This document shows, one piece after another, positions 57,507-64,000 of a stretch of 64,000 nt of DNA. The stretch is from CAYSAD01 sp964428955. GTDB lineage: Bacteria > Patescibacteriota > Saccharimonadia > Saccharimonadales > Saccharimonadaceae. The notes beneath the pieces are model-generated. The model made no database searches and was not told the origin of the DNA. It was given only the letters and a program-made list of their open reading frames with translations. The stretch is taken from the NCBI GenBank assembly GCA_964428955.1, contig CAYSAD010000001.1:62001-126000 (forward strand), read 5' to 3'. Numbering within the stretch: position 1 is the stretch's first letter; each line of letters opens with the position of its first letter. The position numbers were made by a program, and so were the translations under genes.

Positions 57507-60500
57507 ATGAAGACGATGAACGTTTTTCGCAAACTATTGGCCATCGCAATCGTGTTGGGGGTACTAGGACTCAACAGCCTCTTCGTGAACCCTGTAAATG
57601 CAGCTCCTGGCATCAATCAACAGATGAACTTCCAAGGCCGGCTACTTAACTCGCAAGGCGCGGTTGTACCGGACGGCCACTACAATATTCAATTCAAAAT
57701 CTACCAGGACGGTGACGGGCTCTCTGTTGGCGATACTAGCGGTTCTCCGGCTGGCAGTTTGAAATGGACCGAGAGTTATCTGAATCATGATGGCAACGGT
57801 GTCTTGGTTAAGAATGGCTATTTGTCAGTCCAATTAGGATCGATTAACCCCTTCGGCTCACAAATCGACTGGGGTCAAGATACGCTATGGCTATCGATGA
57901 ATATCGGTAGTACGAACCCTACCTGCGGTGATTTCAACGCTTGTGGTGGCGACGGCGAGATGACACCGATGAAGCGTTTGTCGTCAAGTCCATACGCTTT
58001 CCAAGCTAATCAAGCAAATCAAGCTATTCAACTGAAAAATCTGCAGGGAACCTATAGTGGTCAACTTAGCTTTGCGACACTAACTGCCAACAGAGCGATA
58101 CTTTTGCCAGATGAAGGCGGTACGGTCTGCCTACAAAATAGCGCTAATTGTGGATTTATAACCAGCACCACAGCTGATAGCTTATACATTAAAATGCAAT
58201 CTACGACCCCTGGAACTGCCCAGGTTGGTAACTTTAATATCAACGGTACCGGCATTGTTGATAAACTCCAGGCAGCTACTTCAGTATCGACGCCAACTCT
58301 CGATACAGCGACGGCGACAGCTCTTGGTATCGGCAACACCAATGCGACCGCCCTCAATATCGCCCAGTCTGGTGTTACGACTAATATCAAAGGGGCATTG
58401 ACCGTCGACAAAGCTGCTTCGTTTAACGACAACCTCTCTGTCGCCGCCGGCAAAACTATCACTCTAAACGGTGGCAATACTGCCAGCCGCGCTCCGCTGT
58501 CGCCAACCACTGGTGCGCTCTATTACGACACCGATACTAAACAGCTGCTCACCTACACCGGCACAAAGTGGAAAGCCGACAGCACCAACGCCGTACTGGT
58601 CGCCGCTAGTGACTCTAGCCAAGCCGATAAAGACGCGGCCGATTACATCGCGACTGGCACGGCCGACCAAACCACTATCAATAGCGCGCTGAGTGACGCC
58701 AATCCAGCTGGTTCGCTCAAGAAAAATGGTAAAGTCTATCTCTTCCCGGGCACTTACACCGCCAATGCTAGCATATCTATACCGAATAACACCAGCTTGG
58801 CTGGTGCAGGCAATGGTACGATTATTCAATTCGCAAACATGGCCGGTGCAACTGATAGCCTTATCGAGAACTCCGATGCCAGCGGTGGCACCGGAGTGGT
58901 TGTTCGCGACATGAAACTTGACGGCAGGAGTGACCTGAACACCACTGGCGCACTGGACGGTGTACACTTTACTAGCGTAGGTAGTACTTCTGCCAGTAGA
59001 GCTGGTGGTGCAATCACAAGCGTACAAGCGACTCGATTCAATGAAGCCGGGATATTGCTCGATTCGTCATTCAATAACACCCTTATCGGCAATACCACCA
59101 GTAGCAGTCTCACTGGTCTGGCTCTCCTATCTTCTGATAGCAACTCCCTGTCTGGTAACATCGCAAACAATAATACAATTTGGGGATTTACCATCAGTGA
59201 CTCAGCTAATAACGCTATTACGGGCAACACTGCCAGTAACAACAGTAACGCTGGCTTTGCTATAGCTTCTGGCTCAAGTGCCAACACGATAACCGGCAAC
59301 ACTGCCAATGGCAATCTCTATGGTATTGCTTTGGACGGTTCCAGTAATAACGTCATTACCGGTAATACTACTGCAGACAACGGTGGCACAACTACGAATA
59401 ACGGCTATTACCTGAGCAGTTCCAGTAATAACACTATCACTAGCAACATCATTACCGACAGTAGCCACAGCACAAGTAATTTTGCTATCAATGTAAGTAA
59501 CACCAGTTCTACCGGTAACTATCTGTCCAACAACAATCTAGGTGGCGGCAGTATCAACACTCCGACTGCCGCAGGTACCATTTATGGTGGCCAGTTAGAC
59601 AACTCTAACAACTACCAAATCCAACCAGCTGGTGATATCAACCTCATGACCAACACCAATGTTGCCGGTACACTAACCGTTAGCTCAGCCGCGGCCGGTG
59701 ACGACAAGCTTGCCATTAAGGTAACACCTGGTAGTATCAACAGCTTTACCGGCACATTGATCGCCGCCGACCTCACCGCTGATCAAACTTGGACATTGCC
59801 AGACGAATCCGGTACGGTTTGTCTGCAGAATTCCAACAACTGTGGCTTCTTAACCGGTTCGGCTGCAAATGGTATCTACATCAATCTACAGTCAGCAACG
59901 CCAGGCACCGTCCAAACAGGTAACTTCAACATTAGCGGCACCGGTATCGCTAGCGCTCTGAAAGCCAGCAGTCTCGACACCAATTCCGCAGTCGCTCTAA
60001 GCCTGGGAGCAAGCAATGCGACGAGTATTGATTTAAATCAAAATACCACTATAGGTAATGGTAAAACCCTGACCGTTAGCGGAGCGACAACGATTAAAAC
60101 CGACTCAACAGGCGCGCTACTAGTCCGAGATAGCAACAATCGGGACTACCTGGCAGTCGACACGACCAATGGCAACGTATCAATTGGTAATGTCAGTAAG
60201 AATTCAACCATTCAAATTGGCAATACCGGCAACGCTTTCGCGCAAACAATCGGTCTTGGTAACAGCAATGTCGCCGGTGCAAGCACCAACGTAGCGATTG
60301 GTGCCACCAAAGCTGGCACAACCTCGATCCAAGGAGCGGATGGTATCAACATCGGCACGACCGCGGCCTCGACTATTCAAATTGGTAGTACGACAAATGC
60401 CAGCTCCCAGACAATAAATATCGGTAATAACGCGACCGCTGGTAGCGCAGCCAATGTAACCATCGGTTCGACCATCGCGGGCACAACGACTCTACAAAGT

Positions 60501-62948
60501 GCCGACGGCGTTGTTTTGTCGAACCTCGGTGTCGCCAACAGCGCAGCTTACCTTTGCCTCAACGCCAGCAACATTATCGCGACTTGTGGCTATACGGGCG
60601 GTGGCGGTGGCGGCAGCGGCCTCGCTATCTTACAGGGTGGTAATACACTCGGCGGTGATATCGTTATTGGTTCTAATGACAACTTCGGCCTCAAGTTCAG
60701 AACCAACGGCATCACACGTGGCATGTTCGATACCAATGGCAACCTCTATCTTGGCGACGGTATTAGTTCCAGCGGGCCAGCCGATGGTAGCCTTCGCGGT
60801 ACCAGCAGTACCTCAGTTGGTGTCACCGGCGGTGAGTTGAGTCTTCAGTCTGGTGATGGCGCAAGTAGCGGTCTCGGTAGTAGTGCAGGTAGTATGCACA
60901 TCCAAGGTGGCACGGCGGGCGGGACTGGTAATAACGACGGCGGCGATATCATCCTGCAAGGTGGTACGGCGACTGGTAGTGGCGCTGTCGGTCAGGTCGT
61001 TGTCAAAACCCTTGCTAATTCTGTCGACACCTTCCAAGTCCAACGCACCCTCGGCAATAGCGTCTTCACCGTTGATACCACAAACTCGAAAGTCCTGCTC
61101 GGTACAGCCAACGGCCTTAGCGGCAAGTTGAGTTTCTTAAACGCTGGCGGCTCCGGTGCTATCAACCTCCAAGCAGCTAGCCCAGCTTCAAATAATTACG
61201 ATATTACCTTACCTGCTGCCAGTGGTACACTATGTCTAACTAGTGGTAACTGTTCTGGTGTCGGTGGCAACGGTGACATCCTGAACAATGGTAACAATTT
61301 CGGTTACGACGTAACACTCGGTACGAATGATGCCAACAATCTTAACCTAGAGACAAACAACACTACCGTAGGAAGTTTCAGTAGCACTGGTGCAGCAACA
61401 TTTAAAAATAGCACTAATTCAGCCACAGGCTTCCAAATTCAGAACGCCGCTTCCGACGCCCTCTTCAGAGTTGATACATCCAATAGTGTCATCCGCATCG
61501 GGAATTCTCCAAGAGACACTACGGTGACTCGCGATTACGTAACCGGTGGCGCCACCATGACCAGCTCTATGACGCTCGCCAAGCCAGCCTCAACCACTAA
61601 CACGGTCACTATTTATCTGACCGGTGATTTCAACAATACCAATAAATGTTACACCTTGAAGATCGAAGGTACGACGATTTTCAGCGCGTGTGGTAATTTC
61701 CTTAGCAGCTTCTTCCTCCAAGATAGTCCCCTGAAGACAACCGCTGCGACTGCAAAAAACCTTGGAACATTCAACTTACCAGCTTCGGCCAATGGTAAAA
61801 CGACAATTTCAATCGTCGGTACCACCACGGCAGCTGTTTCCAATTTAAATCCAGCTGCCCGCGACTGGGTGGTGGTCAACCAAGTACTGCCCATGACCGA
61901 CCTGATTGTTTCCGGTGCAGTCACCGCCCATAGTTATACCACTGATACCGCAGCCGACGTCGCCGAAAATTACGAAACGGCCGAACCGCTCCATGGTGGC
62001 GATGTCGTCGTTTTTGACCAGAACGGCAAGCTGAAGAAATCGACCGACCCACACCAGGATAAATTGGCCGGTATCATTTCGACCGATCCGGGTATAACCC
62101 TCAGCTCTTCGATGGAGGGAGCTTCACTGGCGTTGACCGGTCGCGTACCGGTAAAAGTCAATCTCGAAGGCGGTCCAATCCAACCTGGCGACCTATTAAC
62201 AAGCTCGTCAACACCAGGCGAAGCCATGAAAGCATCGGGTAGCGGCTCAACCATCGGCCGCGCCCTGACACCATACGATGGCAGCCAGGCCGTAGCTGAA
62301 GTGACAACATTCGTACATCTTGATAATGGCACAAGTCTCAATTTGCAAGGCAGTAACGATGCTCAGTTCATGAACCTCATTGTCAGCGGCCAAGCCGATC
62401 TGGCTAACCTGAATGTGTCTGGCCCAACCACTCTCGCAACACTCAATGTCACCGATAATACCTGGATTGGTGGCAACCTGGCGGTCGTTGACACCCTCAC
62501 CACCAAAGATTTGAAAGTCAGTGGTGACACCAGTCTGGCTGGTGACATCAAACAAACCGCTAAAGTAAACACTCGACAGGCGACAATTAAAAGCTTTGTT
62601 GCCAGCAAGCATATCGAAGCTGGCAGTGTCGTCATCCTGGATAGTAGCAGCGGCCATGACGGCCAAGTAACCACCACGAACTCTTTGGCAGATACGAGAG
62701 TCACCGGTGTAGCGCTAACTGAGGCTAGCGAGGCTGGCGACACTATCGACGTCGCCATCGGTGGCTCCGTTCAGGTGAAAGCGACCGACCCTACCAACAC
62801 TATCACGCCGGGTGATCTGCTCGTCACAAATCCAGTCGCTGGTACCATTCAAGCCCAGAACAATCCGCAGGTCGGCTCGGTACTAGGCAAAGCGACCAGT
62901 CGGGTGGATAGCAACAACCTAGTCTGGGTGATGATTACCTTGCAATAA
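57507..62948 (+). CDS. Giant secreted beta-helix surface protein (1,813 residues)
   Basis: A signal peptide (to about residue 32, ending VNAA) is followed by the domain INQQMNFQGRLLNSQGAVVP (about 35-160). A repeated unit with LPDEGGTVCLQN...NCGF occurs near residues 197 and 761, with a weaker third copy near 1230. Residues about 360-700 are a right-handed beta helix of the NosD/pectate-lyase kind, with NNxITGNTxxNN repeats. Short GN/IGNT repeats follow (about 890-1000) and a Gly-rich hinge. Two beta domains close the protein (about 1490-1590 and 1690-1813), like the outside domain of the F1-associated protein. No LPxTG. Likely an adhesin or fibre for host or surface contact. Confidence 0.88.
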   Translation: MKTMNVFRKLLAIAIVLGVLGLNSLFVNPVNAAPGINQQMNFQGRLLNSQGAVVPDGHYNIQFKIYQDGDGLSVGDTSGSPAGSLKWTESYLNHDGNGVLVKNGYLSVQLGSINPFGSQIDWGQDTLWLSMNIGSTNPTCGDFNACGGDGEMTPMKRLSSSPYAFQANQANQAIQLKNLQGTYSGQLSFATLTANRAILLPDEGGTVCLQNSANCGFITSTTADSLYIKMQSTTPGTAQVGNFNINGTGIVDKLQAATSVSTPTLDTATATALGIGNTNATALNIAQSGVTTNIKGALTVDKAASFNDNLSVAAGKTITLNGGNTASRAPLSPTTGALYYDTDTKQLLTYTGTKWKADSTNAVLVAASDSSQADKDAADYIATGTADQTTINSALSDANPAGSLKKNGKVYLFPGTYTANASISIPNNTSLAGAGNGTIIQFANMAGATDSLIENSDASGGTGVVVRDMKLDGRSDLNTTGALDGVHFTSVGSTSASRAGGAITSVQATRFNEAGILLDSSFNNTLIGNTTSSSLTGLALLSSDSNSLSGNIANNNTIWGFTISDSANNAITGNTASNNSNAGFAIASGSSANTITGNTANGNLYGIALDGSSNNVITGNTTADNGGTTTNNGYYLSSSSNNTITSNIITDSSHSTSNFAINVSNTSSTGNYLSNNNLGGGSINTPTAAGTIYGGQLDNSNNYQIQPAGDINLMTNTNVAGTLTVSSAAAGDDKLAIKVTPGSINSFTGTLIAADLTADQTWTLPDESGTVCLQNSNNCGFLTGSAANGIYINLQSATPGTVQTGNFNISGTGIASALKASSLDTNSAVALSLGASNATSIDLNQNTTIGNGKTLTVSGATTIKTDSTGALLVRDSNNRDYLAVDTTNGNVSIGNVSKNSTIQIGNTGNAFAQTIGLGNSNVAGASTNVAIGATKAGTTSIQGADGINIGTTAASTIQIGSTTNASSQTINIGNNATAGSAANVTIGSTIAGTTTLQSADGVVLSNLGVANSAAYLCLNASNIIATCGYTGGGGGGSGLAILQGGNTLGGDIVIGSNDNFGLKFRTNGITRGMFDTNGNLYLGDGISSSGPADGSLRGTSSTSVGVTGGELSLQSGDGASSGLGSSAGSMHIQGGTAGGTGNNDGGDIILQGGTATGSGAVGQVVVKTLANSVDTFQVQRTLGNSVFTVDTTNSKVLLGTANGLSGKLSFLNAGGSGAINLQAASPASNNYDITLPAASGTLCLTSGNCSGVGGNGDILNNGNNFGYDVTLGTNDANNLNLETNNTTVGSFSSTGAATFKNSTNSATGFQIQNAASDALFRVDTSNSVIRIGNSPRDTTVTRDYVTGGATMTSSMTLAKPASTTNTVTIYLTGDFNNTNKCYTLKIEGTTIFSACGNFLSSFFLQDSPLKTTAATAKNLGTFNLPASANGKTTISIVGTTTAAVSNLNPAARDWVVVNQVLPMTDLIVSGAVTAHSYTTDTAADVAENYETAEPLHGGDVVVFDQNGKLKKSTDPHQDKLAGIISTDPGITLSSSMEGASLALTGRVPVKVNLEGGPIQPGDLLTSSSTPGEAMKASGSGSTIGRALTPYDGSQAVAEVTTFVHLDNGTSLNLQGSNDAQFMNLIVSGQADLANLNVSGPTTLATLNVTDNTWIGGNLAVVDTLTTKDLKVSGDTSLAGDIKQTAKVNTRQATIKSFVASKHIEAGSVVILDSSSGHDGQVTTTNSLADTRVTGVALTEASEAGDTIDVAIGGSVQVKATDPTNTITPGDLLVTNPVAGTIQAQNNPQVGSVLGKATSRVDSNNLVWVMITLQ

Positions 62949-62969
62949 GCAAGTGTGAATAATAGCGAC

Positions 62970-63410
62970 CTATTTAAGCTGCAAATCACCGACGACAACT
63001 GCTTCTTTTTTACCAAGCGAACAAGTGACGGTAACCGGCCAAGTACCCTTTGATGCAGTAACATCTACTCGCCAGGCCCAGCTAATCATACCGAATTCAT
63101 CGGCGGTTTTCGGAGTCAGGCCAGCCGCTTTTGTTGGCGTCTTAGCTACATCGTAACTCGCCACAATCGTACACCTGGCCTTCGGCTGTGTCCGAATAGT
63201 AATATCTGCTTTCATACCAGCTTTTAGTGGCGTCGACAGACTTTGAACCGAAGCACCAAGCGGTGCGTTCGCTGCCGGCTTGGTATGTTGTATGAACGGT
63301 GTGGTCGGTGTTTCAGCGGTCGCTGTCGAGATTGTCGGCGGCACAGGTTGATTGCCAGCGTACCAAACGTATATTGCCCCAGCAGCAGCTATTATCAGCA
63401 GCAGGACCAC
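62970..63410 (-). CDS. Membrane-anchored exported protein, start uncertain
   Basis: 146 residues from a GTG at 63410: a hydrophobic N-terminus, a Pro/Thr/Ala-rich linker and a beta domain with two cysteines (ARCTIVASYD, VTVTCSLGKK). The open frame extends upstream through KLLKKIRSVLIS, which would supply the missing positive charges before the helix, but only ATA (63464), ATT or CTG codons could start it. An ATA start would overlap the preceding gene's end. It converges on the giant protein gene. Confidence 0.7.
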   Translation of the reverse strand: MVLLLIIAAAGAIYVWYAGNQPVPPTISTATAETPTTPFIQHTKPAANAPLGASVQSLSTPLKAGMKADITIRTQPKARCTIVASYDVAKTPTKAAGLTPKTADEFGMISWAWRVDVTASKGTWPVTVTCSLGKKEAVVVGDLQLK

Positions 63411-63447
63411 CGCACTAATCAGGACGGAACGAATTTTCTTGAGTAGT

Positions 63448-63975
63448 TTACTTCTTGTTGTTATTGTACTTACCGATTGAGTCTGTCACTTTACTATCGG
63501 GTTTTAGATTCTCAAAGAATAAGACTTGGTCTCTATTAATAACCATCTCGTCAGTTGGACCATGAATCTCACTACCAAGTTTGATCAACTGAACATTGGA
63601 GGCATTTTTATCGGTCTTCTGTGGATTAGAGCCGTTGTCTGAATTGCTATCGCTAGATTGCAGGTAAAAGATATCGTTCAGTTTGAAATAACCACCACTA
63701 AGTGATTCAAGTTTACCAAAGTAAACCTGTCCGTTGGTGAAGAATACGGCTTGGTATTTGCTACCGTCAATTTGTGCGCTAGCACTTGTTCTTTGGACAA
63801 GTAAAATACTAAACGCGATCAGCGCGGCGGCAACCAGCAATCCGACAATGACTGCGACGACCGGTAATTTCGGCCGTTTAGATCGACGCTTTGGATTATG
63901 ACCCGTCGAATCGTGTTCATTTTCTCGTCTAGGATTTGCCGATCGGTGACCGACGTTAACTGGCACGCTTTCCAT
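63448..63975 (-). CDS. Membrane-anchored protein of unknown function
   Basis: 175 residues from the ATG at 63975, with GGAG seven bases upstream (a GTG at 63987 is less likely). The basic cytoplasmic region (1-35) includes RRSKRPK, one helix spans about 38-60, and an outside domain begins GSKYQAVFFTNGQVYFGKLE. The outside part resembles small beta barrels followed by a Ser/Asn/Asp-rich loop. It is followed closely by the previous entry on the same strand, with which it probably forms an operon. Confidence 0.75.
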   Translation of the reverse strand: MESVPVNVGHRSANPRRENEHDSTGHNPKRRSKRPKLPVVAVIVGLLVAAALIAFSILLVQRTSASAQIDGSKYQAVFFTNGQVYFGKLESLSGGYFKLNDIFYLQSSDSNSDNGSNPQKTDKNASNVQLIKLGSEIHGPTDEMVINRDQVLFFENLKPDSKVTDSIGKYNNNKK

Positions 63976-64000
63976 ATATTTCTCCACTTTTTACCTATTC

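Noticed and set aside
1..64000. Recoding of TGA, as in some other CPR lineages
   Set aside because: Many genes end in TGA within ATGA overlaps, and none needs TGA read-through.
1..64000. Prophage, insertion sequence or integrative element
   Set aside because: No transposase, integrase, phage structural gene or flanking direct repeats were seen; the accessory parts look like surface and redox loci rather than mobile DNA.

Overview
The window looks like a chromosomal segment of a small, Gram-positive-like member of the Patescibacteria/CPR, most plausibly Candidatus Saccharibacteria (TM7). This is an inference from gene content: a one-membrane cell-wall set (murC, murJ, DivIC-like protein), very long secreted surface proteins, many short conserved hypotheticals, minimal versions of housekeeping proteins, tightly packed operons with ATGA overlaps, and TGA used as a normal stop. 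There is no rRNA, phage, insertion sequence or CRISPR array. Only a marker-gene search could fix the lineage.

Layout. 1-11,319 is a minus-strand housekeeping run: tilS, ftsH, murJ, lepA and a divergent guanylate kinase, then a CIRCE operator and hrcA-grpE, preceded by a Y-family polymerase operon. 11,571-15,418 carries three CAU-anticodon tRNAs (elongator Met, initiator fMet, and a probable Ile2 that would be the TilS substrate), a plus-strand trio (membrane protein, lone ATP-cone, cysteine-less flavoprotein), a palindromic element and a DivIC-like gene. 15.4-39.6 kb is mixed: an ABC exporter, an MFS protein, murC, dut, Nudix, a CYTH-kinase fusion, trmB-tsaC, DNA glycosylases, msrA, aspS, a CorC-like protein, a DsbA-like oxidoreductase, corA, an AbrB-MFS efflux operon and a DEAD-box helicase. 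39.7-44.1 kb is a minus-strand redox/copper operon with two ferric-reductase-like membrane cytochromes, a cupredoxin, a YcnI-like protein and a second secreted protein with a predicted N-terminal histidine.

45.18-51.12 kb is the most striking part: a seven-gene F1-ATPase-like operon in the order X-b-delta-alpha-gamma-beta-epsilon. No subunit a and no ordinary subunit c are present. In the c position sits a 290-residue protein that joins a signal peptide, an extracellular beta-rich domain and a c-like two-helix hairpin with a GRNP loop but no ion-binding carboxylate. The same extracellular domain type occurs twice at the end of the 1,813-residue surface protein encoded 6 kb downstream. 51.1-63.98 kb is a cell-surface locus: anchored beta-repeat proteins, two tandem paralogues, a DUF916-like protein, a PKD protein and the giant beta-helix protein.

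Gene expression. Many operon-leading genes have a -10 hexamer (often extended TGn-TATAMT) ending 6-9 bases before the start codon, so their mRNAs should be leaderless. Internal operon genes use Shine-Dalgarno sites or stop/start overlaps. This pattern also guided several start choices below.
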